DNA of 64,000 bases, taken from positions 682,001 to 746,000 of the forward strand of contig NZ_JAVIWQ010000002.1 of the NCBI RefSeq assembly GCF_034313965.1. Reading direction: 5' to 3'. Of this stretch, positions 54,874 through 64,000 are shown piece by piece. The notes below the pieces were generated by a model. It was not told the DNA's origin. It saw only the letters and a program-made list of their open reading frames with translations, and did no database searches. How positions within the stretch are numbered: the first letter of the stretch is position 1; each line of letters begins with the position of its first letter. The position numbers and the translations under genes are program-made. This DNA is from Herbaspirillum sp. RTI4. Lineage in GTDB: Bacteria > Pseudomonadota > Gammaproteobacteria > Burkholderiales > Burkholderiaceae_D.

Positions 54874-56457
54874 TTATAGCTCAGTGACATACACCCAGCT
54901 TGGTTTGGGAGGCGGTTCCTGCTTTTCAGCGACTTGCATCTGGACAGCCGAGAAGGTGCGAGGGCGAATGGCGCTCGATGATGTCTGGAGGTTGCCGGGA
55001 TCGCTGATCGAGCGTTGCAGCATTGTGGGAGGCCTCTTCTTGTAGGCCGGTACGGATGTTAGCTGCGGTGATTTTCCCCAGAAGGCGCGTACTTTGAGCA
55101 GGCTTGCTACCACTGCGGGATGGTCGTTCTCCAGGGCCAGTTGGAGTGCGTTTTTGCCATCGGCGCGTGAGCCGCCACTGAGCATGTACTCGTTGCCGAG
55201 CAGCCCCGCATGCCGCAGGATGATATCGACCGCTTTGGCATTCCCCTGGGCGGCCGCCTCCATCAATACGGTATTTCCATCGAGCTGTTCACCCTTGAAA
55301 TAAGACAAAAATAATTGCTCGTACTCGCGTTGCCCGGTTTTTATTTCGTGACTCATCTGGGGCGTGAGTTGGCGTCCTCTGGTGAGGGGTATGACAGGGC
55401 GGCCGCCTTTTTGAGGGACTTTTGTGATGGCGCATATTTCATTGACGACCTTCGGGAAGGCGGTCTCGCTGGCCAGAGCCGCATGCAGGACTGTCGGATC
55501 CAGGCAGAGTCTTTTATCGGGGCCCGGAGTGAGTCGGTAAGGAAAATGCCGGATGACCGGGCGCGGTGATGCGGTGTTAGCCGTCGTCTCTCTGGGGGAT
55601 GTTTTTACCAGTTTGCACCACCATTTTTTCAGCGCGCTTGCAAGGCCGGGCTTTTTGATGCTGAGGGAGCGGGGTGTTTTCGCTGCCGTCTGCGCTGTCA
55701 GTGTCGTTAGTGTTGTCAGTGCCACCTGTGCCGCCTGTGATGGCGCCGCCGTATTTTTCTCGGTGCGAGAGAGGAGGGGCGGGAGCGTTTGGGGTAGCGG
55801 TGCTTTCAGGGGGCCTTGCTGGTGTGCGGTGTCGCGAGCGCGTGCGGTGTGTGGATTTTGTGCGTTTACCCATGCGGCGCGCGCGAGGGGTGTGCTGTTG
55901 GCGAGGGCTTCTTCGATTAATGCTTGATCCGGGGTAAAAAATCCGCATGCTTCGAGGTGCGCTAACTGCACGGCCTGGCGTTTTGCCGGTGTGTGGGCAT
56001 CCGGCTGTGTTTCCGTCCAGAACAGGTCTCCGATGCGACATAGCCGCAAGGCATATATTTCTGGCGAGGGATGCTGTAGTTCATGCAGGCAGGTCGCCTG
56101 TTGCCGGACAAGGTTTTCCGGAAGAAATCGTAATGCCATCAGGTGCAAAGTGGCCAGGGGAGGCCGCTCGTCGGCAGTGCCGGGTTCAAGCAGGTCATCC
56201 ATGTGGAGTCCATTGCTGTCGATGGTTGGCAGCAAGCATGAGGCGAGCAATGCGCTCATGCATTCCCTTATTTTTCCGCTTGCCGGATCGACGATGGGTG
56301 TCAGATAGCGTTGCATGAACTGCTTGCATGCGCCGGCGCGCTCTAGCGCGATATCGCAATGGTGTTTGATGTCAGCGGCGTTTTCCGCGCTCGTTTCCTG
56401 GAGGGACGATGCGCGTCGGAAATGGCGGGCCGGTAGTGGCGGGAGGAAGGAACTCAT
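54874..56457 (-). CDS. Ankyrin-repeat protein of unknown function
   Basis: The 527-residue product has no signal peptide or membrane segment. Two ankyrin repeats are clear near the end: DGNTVLMEAAAQGNAKAVDIILRH at about 393-416 and DGKNALQLALENDHPAVVASLLK at about 433-455. The first 200 residues are helical and unrecognised; residues 200-310 are Pro-, Thr- and Ala-rich and low in complexity. Codon use has more rare choices than its neighbours. Bacterial ankyrin proteins are often injected effectors, but no secretion system is nearby. The call rests on the repeats alone. Confidence 0.7.
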   Translation of the reverse strand: MSSFLPPLPARHFRRASSLQETSAENAADIKHHCDIALERAGACKQFMQRYLTPIVDPASGKIRECMSALLASCLLPTIDSNGLHMDDLLEPGTADERPPLATLHLMALRFLPENLVRQQATCLHELQHPSPEIYALRLCRIGDLFWTETQPDAHTPAKRQAVQLAHLEACGFFTPDQALIEEALANSTPLARAAWVNAQNPHTARARDTAHQQGPLKAPLPQTLPPLLSRTEKNTAAPSQAAQVALTTLTTLTAQTAAKTPRSLSIKKPGLASALKKWWCKLVKTSPRETTANTASPRPVIRHFPYRLTPGPDKRLCLDPTVLHAALASETAFPKVVNEICAITKVPQKGGRPVIPLTRGRQLTPQMSHEIKTGQREYEQLFLSYFKGEQLDGNTVLMEAAAQGNAKAVDIILRHAGLLGNEYMLSGGSRADGKNALQLALENDHPAVVASLLKVRAFWGKSPQLTSVPAYKKRPPTMLQRSISDPGNLQTSSSAIRPRTFSAVQMQVAEKQEPPPKPSWVYVTEL

Positions 56458-56894
56458 AGGGCGTTGGCAAGCATATTGACTATGCCTGCATCCGGAGAAT
56501 AGGCCAGGGCGAGGTTATGCCTTTGTCTGCTCTGCGCCGGTCATGTCGGCATTGGCGAAGTTTTTCAGGATCAATGACGGTTTATAGGGGATGGCGGATT
56601 GGTACAGCTTTTGTATGTGACGCGAATCATGTCGTCGTCCGGAAAAGCTGTCTTGTACGTTTCGATTGCTCTTGCCGGGGAGGCAGGGCGGCTGCACGCG
56701 GTAGGAGGCAACGATAAGGCCGGCGCGGACGTTGGGATCAAATTAACAAGAGAAATTCGGACGAAAATGGTAGGGGGGTGAGGTGGGCTATGGAGGGACG
56801 TCAATCGGAATGTCGCTACGCTGCGCCACATTGGACGTCGATCCGTATCGGATTGCTCCCTTTGACTGCCGCACGGGACGGTGCGGCAGGTTCG
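56458..56894. other. Intergenic region with possible gene remnant
   Basis: About 440 bases between the ankyrin gene and ribA, both on the minus strand. Two short minus-strand frames (about 86 and 60 codons) overlap in part and switch near 56590-56700; the end of the second (IPYKPSLILKNFANADMTG) looks protein-like. This may be a decayed gene, but nothing is recognised and there is no start signal. Confidence 0.3.
56866..56889 (-). terminator. Hairpin just after ribA
   Basis: CTGCCGCAC / GTGCGGCAG forms a perfect 9-bp stem with a 6-base loop, six bases after the ribA stop on the minus strand. It lacks a T-tract, so it may protect the 3' end or assist termination rather than act alone. Confidence 0.5.
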
Positions 56895-57536
56895 TTACTC
56901 TACATCCGGGATCATGTGCCCCAGCTTGGCGGCTTTGGTGTCCAGATAGGCGGTATTGAATGGATTGCGGTTGACGATCAGGGGGATGCGTTCCACCACT
57001 TCGATGCCGATTTGCTGTAAGGCATCGACCTTGCGCGGATTATTGGTCATCAGGCGCACCTGGCGTACGCCAAGGTGTTCCAGCATAGGACGGCAGAGGG
57101 CGTAACTGCGCAGGTCTGCGGCAAAGCCAAGTTGCTGGTTTGCTTCTACTGTGTCGGCTCCGCCGTCTTGCAATGCATAGGCGCGGATTTTATTGAGCAA
57201 ACCTATGCCACGCCCTTCCTGCCGTAGATACAACACCACGCCGCGCCCTTCGTGGGCGATGGCGCGCAATGCGGATTCCAGTTGCGCTCCGCAATCGCAG
57301 CGCTGGCTGAACAAGGCGTCGCCGGTCAGACATTCCGAATGGACGCGGGCCAGTACCGGTTCGCCGTCGCCGACATCGCCAAGACTGAGTAATAGATGTT
57401 CCTTGCCGGTCGCTGGTTCGGCAAAGGCGTGCAGGCGAAAGGTTGCCCACGGCATGGGGAGATCGCACGTCGCTGTGTAGACGAGGTCAGTGCTTGTCGT
57501 GGTGACCGGAAGGGCGTGAATGTCTGAGTGCATCAT
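56895..57536 (-). CDS. ribA: GTP cyclohydrolase II
   Basis: RibA opens GTP to 2,5-diamino-6-ribosylamino-pyrimidinone phosphate, the first step of riboflavin synthesis. The 213-residue product has the zinc triad C-x10-C-x-C (Cys69, Cys80, Cys82 in [18 protein letters not shown]), the [15 protein letters not shown] catalytic segment and [12 protein letters not shown]. The frame is open 19 codons further upstream, but that part is not conserved; one of the two adjacent ATG codons at 57536/57533 is the likely start. It follows an MFS transporter gene on the same strand after about 60 bases. Confidence 0.94.
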   Translation of the reverse strand: MMHSDIHALPVTTTSTDLVYTATCDLPMPWATFRLHAFAEPATGKEHLLLSLGDVGDGEPVLARVHSECLTGDALFSQRCDCGAQLESALRAIAHEGRGVVLYLRQEGRGIGLLNKIRAYALQDGGADTVEANQQLGFAADLRSYALCRPMLEHLGVRQVRLMTNNPRKVDALQQIGIEVVERIPLIVNRNPFNTAYLDTKAAKLGHMIPDVE

Positions 57537-57595
57537 CGGTAATAAAAATGCTGAATAAAAAAGAAGGATACGGCACCGTCTGGTGGCTGTCACGC

Positions 57596-59029
57596 TTACA
57601 CGGCGGCGATGCCCTTGGTTTTGCTGACGGTCAGTCGCAGAAAGCTGGCGATGCTGGCGGCACCGGCGAAGCCTGCGCCCAGTGCCAGAGCGATTTTGGC
57701 GCCATGTAAAGTGGAAGCGGAGAAGCAGAGTGCGACCAGTGCCGTGCCTAGCGTTTGTCCCAGCAGCCGTGCGGTGGCGACGATGCCGCTGGCGCCGCCA
57801 CTACGATGCGCCGGGGCGCTGGTCATGAGCGCTTTCAGGTTGGGCGATTGGAAAAATCCGAAACCGGCACCGCACACGACCATGCGCCAGGAGATGTCGA
57901 ATACGCTGGGAGAAGAGGGCAGCAAGGCCATCAGAATCATGCCTAAGCACAGGGTAATCAGTCCAAAGCCACCCAGCATTCCCGCCGGGTAACGGTCTGA
58001 CAGTCGTCCCGCCAGCGGCGCGGCGATGGCTACCGCTGCCGGCCAGGGGGTGAGCAGCAGGCCGATTTCGACCTGGCTGCGCCCGAGATCATGGTGGAAG
58101 AAAAAGGGCAGCGATACGAATGCCAGCCCTTGTGCCGCAAATGAACACACGGCGGTAATCGCGGACAGAGAAAACACCGGGAGCTTGAACAAATCTACCG
58201 GCAGCATCGGTGCCGGATGCGAGGCTTGTCGCCGCAAAAGCAACAAGCCGCATGTTAGTGCCGCAATCAATTCAATGGCGACGGTTAATCCTGAGGCCTG
58301 ATGCGCGCCCTCACCAATGGCAAGGATGAGCAGGCCAAAGGTGCCAGCGTTCAGGATGGCGGTTTGTATGTCGAAAGGATGGGTCGATAGCGGGGTTTGC
58401 GGCAAGGCTTTGACCGAAAAGGCAAGGGCCAGCAAGCCCAGCGGTACGTTGACGGCAAATAGCCACGGCCAGGGAGCGATTGCCAGGATGGCGGAGGCGA
58501 CCGTCGGCCCGACGGTGAAGGAGACGGCCACAATCAGTGTATTGAGTCCGACGCCGCGCCCGAGTGAGCGGGTGGGATAGATGAAGCGAATCAGCGCGGT
58601 ATTGACGCTCATGATCCCGGCGCCGCCTAATCCTTGCAGAAAACGTGCGGCAGCCAGCGTGGGCAGCGACCATGCGACGGCGCATAACAGCGACGCCAGC
58701 GTGAACACCGCGATGCCCCCTATATAGATGCGGCGATAACCCACAATTTCGCCCAGCGCGGCCAGCGGCAGTAGCGCGCAAATCATTGCCAGTTGGTAGG
58801 TGGTCGCAATCCAGACCGAAGAGGCCGGTGTGACATGCAGGTCGATGGCCATTGCCGGCAGGGCCGTATTGGCAATCGCGGTGTCGAGAGTGGCTAGTGC
58901 AACGGCGATCAGAAGGGCTGCAATAGCGAGTCCGCGCGTTTCGGGGGGGAGTCCGTCGCCTGCTTTGAACTGCACCGCGTCGAAAAGGGGGGCTGCCGCG
59001 GTGATCGACGGTGTGGTGGATGTGGTCAT
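57596..59029 (-). CDS. MFS transporter, DHA2 (14-helix) type
   Basis: The 477-residue product has about fourteen membrane segments and DHA2 motifs: [20 protein letters not shown] in helix 1, [33 protein letters not shown] and [24 protein letters not shown] (motif C region). Such carriers export drugs or metabolites by proton antiport. A TTG start 11 codons earlier is possible, but neither start has a clear ribosome-binding site. A link to riboflavin because of the ribA neighbour is speculation; the substrate is unknown. Confidence 0.9.
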   Translation of the reverse strand: MTTSTTPSITAAAPLFDAVQFKAGDGLPPETRGLAIAALLIAVALATLDTAIANTALPAMAIDLHVTPASSVWIATTYQLAMICALLPLAALGEIVGYRRIYIGGIAVFTLASLLCAVAWSLPTLAAARFLQGLGGAGIMSVNTALIRFIYPTRSLGRGVGLNTLIVAVSFTVGPTVASAILAIAPWPWLFAVNVPLGLLALAFSVKALPQTPLSTHPFDIQTAILNAGTFGLLILAIGEGAHQASGLTVAIELIAALTCGLLLLRRQASHPAPMLPVDLFKLPVFSLSAITAVCSFAAQGLAFVSLPFFFHHDLGRSQVEIGLLLTPWPAAVAIAAPLAGRLSDRYPAGMLGGFGLITLCLGMILMALLPSSPSVFDISWRMVVCGAGFGFFQSPNLKALMTSAPAHRSGGASGIVATARLLGQTLGTALVALCFSASTLHGAKIALALGAGFAGAASIASFLRLTVSKTKGIAAV

Positions 59030-59197
59030 GGAAAGAGGTTCAGGTTGGAGGCCAGTCGGCAAAACTTACCGCCGGAGGCGCTATCAGAATCGGTTCATAT
59101 GATAGCGTGGAACTCAGGGGCTTGCTGACGCCTTCCAGATAAGCTTAGTCGGAAAGGCGCGGGTATATCTTCCCCGGGATAAAATGGATGGGATTGA

Positions 59198-59282
59198 ACT
59201 TACGCAAAAACCGGCTGGCATAGTCGCTTAACTTTGCCGTGCTGCTTATCCCTGCACTTGGCTAGCGGACTTTTGCGTAAGT
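59198..59282. repeat. Short inverted-repeat element (MITE-like)
   Basis: The 12-base sequence ACTTACGCAAAA and its exact inverse TTTTGCGTAAGT bound an 85-base segment with no coding capacity. Both ends together look like the termini of a small non-autonomous insertion element; no target duplication is visible. It lies in the leader of the M20 gene. Confidence 0.5.
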
Positions 59283-59335
59283 CCTCATTACATTATCCAA
59301 CCAGCGCAAAAGCGCCACCGACTCTGGAATACACC

Positions 59336-60583
59336 ATGCCTGACAGCGAACTCTCACGCCAATTATCTTCCTGGATTGATCAGCACTTTGATGAAGAGGT
59401 CTCTTTTCTGCAGCAATTGCTGCGCATTCCGACGGATACGCCCCCTGGGGACAATGCGCCGCATGCGGTTGCAGTTGCCGCATTACTCAGTAGCTGGGGC
59501 TGGCAGGTTGAACAGTACGCTGTGCCAGAGCAGCAGGTGAAAGACTATGGGATGCAAAGCATCACGAATTTGATTGTGCGACGCCAATATCGCGAGGGTG
59601 GTCCGACGGTTGCGCTCAATGCGCACGGAGATGTGGTGCCTCCCGGAGAGGGCTGGAGCAAGCCGCCGTATGAAGGAGTCATTGAGAACGGACGGATATA
59701 TGGACGGGCGGCGGCAGTATCGAAAAGCGATTTTGCAACGTACAGCTTTGCGGTAAGGGCGCTGGAGTCGCTGCAAGCGGATCTGGGCGGGGCTGTCGAG
59801 CTGCATTTTACCTATGACGAAGAGTTCGGCGGTTTGCTTGGGCCGGGCTGGTTGCTTGAGCAGGGGTTGAGCAAGCCGGACTATGTCATTGCACCTGGCT
59901 TCAGCTATCAAGTGGTGACTGCGCATAATGCCTGTCTTCAGCTCGAGATCACCGTCCACGGCAAAGCGACGCATGGGTCTATGCCGGAAACGGGACACGA
60001 TGCGTTGCAGGCGGCAACGGCAATCTTGCAGGCAATCTATGAGGAAGTGCCGCGATTGCGTGAAATCAAATCCGCTGTGCACGGGATAGGTCATCCGACG
60101 ATGATCGTGGGGCGCATTGATGGTGGGACGAATACGAATGTGGTGCCGGGGAAGGTGGTACTGAAAATGGATAGGCGAATGATCCCGGAGGAAGATCCTG
60201 CGGCGGTTGAGGCGCGACTGCGTGTTCTGATAGAAGCTGCGGTGGAGGGCATGCCGGGCATCCGGGTTGAAATAAAGCGATTGCTCCTGGCGCAAGCATT
60301 GCGACCTATGCCGGGGCAGCAAGTCCTGTTGGATAGCTTATTGCGCAATACGAGCGCCGTGTTTGGTGAGGCTGCGGAGATCTGTGGCTCCGGGCTGTAT
60401 ACGGATGCGCGTCTATATGGAGAGCGCGGCATCCCTGTCGTCCTGTATGGCGCTGGTCCCCGGACGCTGATGGAATCGGCGGCGAAACAGGCTGACGAAA
60501 ACCTGTTATTGGACGATTTGCGGAGGGCGACGAAAGTGGTAGCGATGACACTGTTAGATTTATTTGAGGGTTCTGCAAAATAA
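59336..60583 (+). CDS. M20-family hydrolase with altered metal site
   Basis: The 415-residue product has the two-domain M20 (ArgE/DapE/CPG2) arrangement: LNAHGDVVPPGEGW (His97, Asp99), the catalytic pair in YDEEFGG (Glu162, Glu163) and a dimerisation insert from about residue 205 (ITVHGKATHGSMPETGHDA). Two usual metal ligands are replaced: the bridging Asp of GRGAADxKG is Val128 in GRAAAVSK, and the C-terminal His of AHxxDE reads Lys384 in AAKQADEN. It may bind metal differently or use one ion. The start MPDSELSRQL is chosen because the upstream extension runs through the small inverted-repeat element. Substrate unknown. Confidence 0.85.
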   Translation: MPDSELSRQLSSWIDQHFDEEVSFLQQLLRIPTDTPPGDNAPHAVAVAALLSSWGWQVEQYAVPEQQVKDYGMQSITNLIVRRQYREGGPTVALNAHGDVVPPGEGWSKPPYEGVIENGRIYGRAAAVSKSDFATYSFAVRALESLQADLGGAVELHFTYDEEFGGLLGPGWLLEQGLSKPDYVIAPGFSYQVVTAHNACLQLEITVHGKATHGSMPETGHDALQAATAILQAIYEEVPRLREIKSAVHGIGHPTMIVGRIDGGTNTNVVPGKVVLKMDRRMIPEEDPAAVEARLRVLIEAAVEGMPGIRVEIKRLLLAQALRPMPGQQVLLDSLLRNTSAVFGEAAEICGSGLYTDARLYGERGIPVVLYGAGPRTLMESAAKQADENLLLDDLRRATKVVAMTLLDLFEGSAK

Positions 60584-60597
60584 TTTACGATAAATGC

Positions 60598-60626
60598 TTG
60601 CAAAGAAGAGGGTGGGTTGCTATAGT
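60598..60626 (+). promoter_or_regulatory. rrn promoter (P1-like)
   Basis: TTGCAA and TATAGT are separated by exactly 17 bases and are followed by a GC-rich discriminator (TCGCCTCC). AT-rich sequence upstream (TAATTTACGATAAATG) can serve as an UP element. The -35 box starts 15 bases after the M20 gene stop. Confidence 0.75.
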
Positions 60627-60879
60627 TCGCCTCCCCGCTGAAGACAGCGAGTTGCAGCGGAAACGAAGCAGCGGAGCAGTAGAGAAAGTGGGGTACGAAA
60701 TGAGTTGTTTTCAGGGTTGGATGAAAGCAGCGAAATGTAGTTGAAAAACAAAATTTAGCGATGACACAAAACGATGTGATTGCGGCATAAGCGGAAGTTC
60801 AGAGATGAATGAAAGCGATGCGAAGTAGCAGAGTATGTTGGGCGGCGAAGTGTGCGGCTTGGGTGCGATGAGACTGAAA

Positions 60880-60893
60880 GTTCTTTAAAAATT
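60880..60893 (+). promoter_or_regulatory. boxA antitermination site in the rrn leader
   Basis: GTTCTTTAAAAATT resembles the boxA consensus (TGCTCTTTAACA) and its copy before the 23S gene. It recruits the NusB/NusE antitermination complex in the families studied. Confidence 0.7.
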
Positions 60894-60916
60894 AACTGTC
60901 GATAAGTGTGGGCGTT
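60891..60916 (+). other. 5' half of the 16S rRNA processing stem
   Basis: The leader sequence ATTAACTGTCGATAAGTGTG and the following GGCG pair with 62623-62649 behind the 16S gene (CGTCCACACTTATCGACA and AGTTAA, with one bulge). This long stem around 16S rRNA is the usual RNase III cleavage structure. Confidence 0.8.
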
Positions 60917-61071
60917 TGATGGAACTGTGGCGATATTTCTTCGGAAGTGTCGCAAACTTTACACATTAAATGTTCACAAGAAATATAGGTAAGATCGAAA
61001 GAAATTATCTGTCAGTATTTTGAGTGAGCGATACCCGAGAGGGTAGGCAGCAATGCCACAAAACAGAGATT

Positions 61072-62605
<1,534 letters not shown>

Positions 62606-62731
62606 GAGTGCACGGGGAAGTCAAGCGTCCACACTTATCGACAAGTTAATGAAGAAAAGAACAGTTATTTGGCTGCGCGACTGGGGCGCGATGTAAAGCG
62701 CGAGAGTTGGCCGCTGTGTACTGATCCAAGC

Positions 62732-62808
62732 GGGTCTGTAGCTCAGCTGGTTAGAGCACCGTGTTGATAACGCGGGGGTCGTTGGTTCGAGCCCAACCAG
62801 ACCCACCA
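62732..62808 (+). tRNA. ileT: tRNA-Ile (anticodon GAT)
   Basis: A 77-base cloverleaf beginning GGGTCTGTAGCTCAGCTGG and ending ACCAGACCCACCA with an encoded CCA. The anticodon loop TTGATAA gives GAT at 62766-62768. It lies in the 16S-23S spacer, the usual position. Confidence 0.98.
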
Positions 62809-62848
62809 AGGTACAAGATTATCAAGCGAAGTTTGATAAGAAGTAAAT

Positions 62849-62924
62849 GGGGGTTTAGCTCAGCTGGGAGAGCACCTGCTTTGCAAGCAGGGGGTCGTCG
62901 GTTCGATCCCGTCAACCTCCACCA
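62849..62924 (+). tRNA. alaT: tRNA-Ala (anticodon TGC)
   Basis: A 76-base cloverleaf beginning GGGGGTTTAGCTCAGCTGG and ending CAACCTCCACCA with encoded CCA. Anticodon loop TTTGCAA gives TGC at 62882-62884. Second tRNA of the 16S-23S spacer, 40 bases after tRNA-Ile. Confidence 0.98.
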
Positions 62925-62998
62925 AGAAATATCAAACCTAAGTCGAACGCGAAGAGCGTGCGGATTTAGGTTTGATCTTTTAGATCACTAGCTGTTTC

Positions 62999-63015
62999 GT
63001 TCTTTAACAATCTGG
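62999..63015 (+). promoter_or_regulatory. boxA antitermination site in the 16S-23S spacer
   Basis: GTTCTTTAACAATCTGG is very close to the boxA consensus and lies between tRNA-Ala and 23S, as in other rrn operons. The next 220 bases up to the 23S gene are spacer without further recognisable elements. Confidence 0.8.
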
Positions 63016-63239
63016 AAGAAGTAAAGATTTATCAATTTAAGCGGATTCACGCAAGTGGAGAAGTGGAGATTGATGGGTGTGATTGTATCAAATCAAAAAA
63101 GTATTATTTGAAGTGATCTTTAAGTTTTAGAAGACCGCTTTGGAAATACGGCAAACGCTAAACTCATAGAAATACCCTTGTAACCACTTTTTGTCTGCGA
63201 ATGAACGGTAGTACAGCAGATGAGAAGCTAAAGTTATAG

Positions 63240-64000
63240 GGACAAGTGAATAAGTGCACATGGTGGATGCCTTGGCGATGTCAGGCGATGAAGGACGTAG
63301 TAGCTTGCGATAAGCTGCGGGGAGCTAGCAAACAAGCTTTGATCCGCAGATTTCCGAATGGGGTAACCCGGCCTTAGGGTCATTTAACACTGAATACATA
63401 GGTGTTAAAAGCGAACGCGGCGAACTGAAACATCTAAGTAGCTGCAGGAAAAGAAATCAACCGAGATTCCCAGAGTAGTGGCGAGCGAAATGGGACCAGC
63501 CTGCAAGATTTAGCATTATTGATAGTAGAAAGCTCTGGAAAGTGCTGCCATAGAGGGTGATAGTCCCTTATACGAAATCAGTAGTGTGGAACTAAGCTTG
63601 CGACAAGTAGGGCGGGACACGTGAAATCCTGTCTGAACATGGGGGGACCATCCTCCAAGGCTAAATACTCGACATCGACCGATAGTGAACCAGTACCGTG
63701 AGGGAAAGGCGAAAAGAACCCCGGAAGGGGAGTGAAATAGATCCTGAAACCGTGTGCATACAAACAGTAGGAGCGGACTTGTTCCGTGACTGCGTACCTT
63801 TTGTATAATGGGTCAGCGACTTACATTCAGTGGCAAGCTTAACCGTATAGGGAAGGCGTAGAGAAATCGAGTCCGAATAGGGCGATAGTCGCTGGGTGTA
63901 GACCCGAAACCAAGTGATCTACTCATGGCCAGGTTGAAGGTGCGGTAACACGCACTGGAGGACCGAACCCACTAATGTTGAAAAATTAGGGGATGAGCTG
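63240..64000 (+). rRNA. rrl: 23S ribosomal RNA, 5' part
   Basis: The first 760 bases of 23S rRNA, starting at GGACAAGTGAATAAGTG (aligned to the E. coli start) and including GGTGGATGCCTTGGCG and later domain I sequence. The gene runs off the window end. The 5' boundary is set by comparison and may shift by a few bases. Confidence 0.97.

Larger units (their letters stand above)
60584..61071 (+). other. rrn leader region
   Basis: About 490 bases between the M20 gene and the 16S gene. It holds the promoter at 60598-60626, the leader boxA at 60880-60893 and the 5' half of the 16S processing stem at 60891-60916. No coding frame is credible here. Whether a second promoter exists further downstream could not be decided. 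Confidence 0.7.

Overview
The window looks like a chromosomal segment of a betaproteobacterium of the order Burkholderiales, most likely Oxalobacteraceae. The evidence is the 16S sequence, the rrn layout 16S-tRNA-Ile-tRNA-Ala-23S, the secY/alpha ribosomal operon, a ResB/CcsA (system II) cytochrome c maturation pair and the gene order rhodanese-grxC-secB-gpsA. Genus cannot be fixed by eye.

Layout. 1-5190: end of the spc operon (rplO tail, secY, infA, rpmJ) and the alpha operon (rpsM, rpsK, rpsD, rpoA, rplQ), with hairpins in three unusually long intercistronic gaps. 5190-16240: redox and cytochrome genes (dsbD, a 1-Cys peroxiredoxin, hemB, engB, a dihaem cytochrome c4, resB, ccsA, msrP, msrQ), with a possible small RNA between hemB and engB. 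16750-19570 (minus strand): rhodanese, grxC, secB, an SH3-like exported protein, gpsA. 19700-24180 (plus): gpmA, an EnvC-type protein, a CtpA-type protease, moeB. 24580-27790: a cysteine-poor DksA, a His-rich small membrane protein and a ZnuD-like TonB receptor. 27820-37130 (minus): recC-recB-recD with overlapping start and stop codons. 37170-43440: opgD, an Nramp-related transporter, a DUF4142 protein and a large MscS channel.

43440-47600 is an accessory region. Its first part is strikingly AT-rich and carries four minus-strand genes: an outer-membrane beta-barrel, a glycine-rich secreted peptide precursor overlapping it by 4 bp, a small membrane protein, and a stand-alone C39 (double-glycine) peptidase with its own export signal. 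The precursor appears to have a Sec signal followed by a double-glycine-type leader. Together they look like a Sec-dependent, periplasmically processed peptide secretion system without an ABC transporter, distantly recalling the Fap amyloid machinery. This is the best candidate for an undescribed system. A toxin-antitoxin pair (fused antitoxin plus ParE-like toxin) follows.

47600-54830: a MexEF-OprN-like RND efflux operon with a divergent LysR regulator. 54870-60580: an ankyrin-repeat protein of unknown role, ribA, a DHA2-type MFS transporter, a small inverted-repeat element and an M20-type hydrolase with altered metal-ligand positions. 60600-64000: an rrn operon (promoter, leader boxA, 16S, tRNA-Ile, tRNA-Ala, partial 23S). 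No CRISPR array, prophage or complete insertion sequence was seen.
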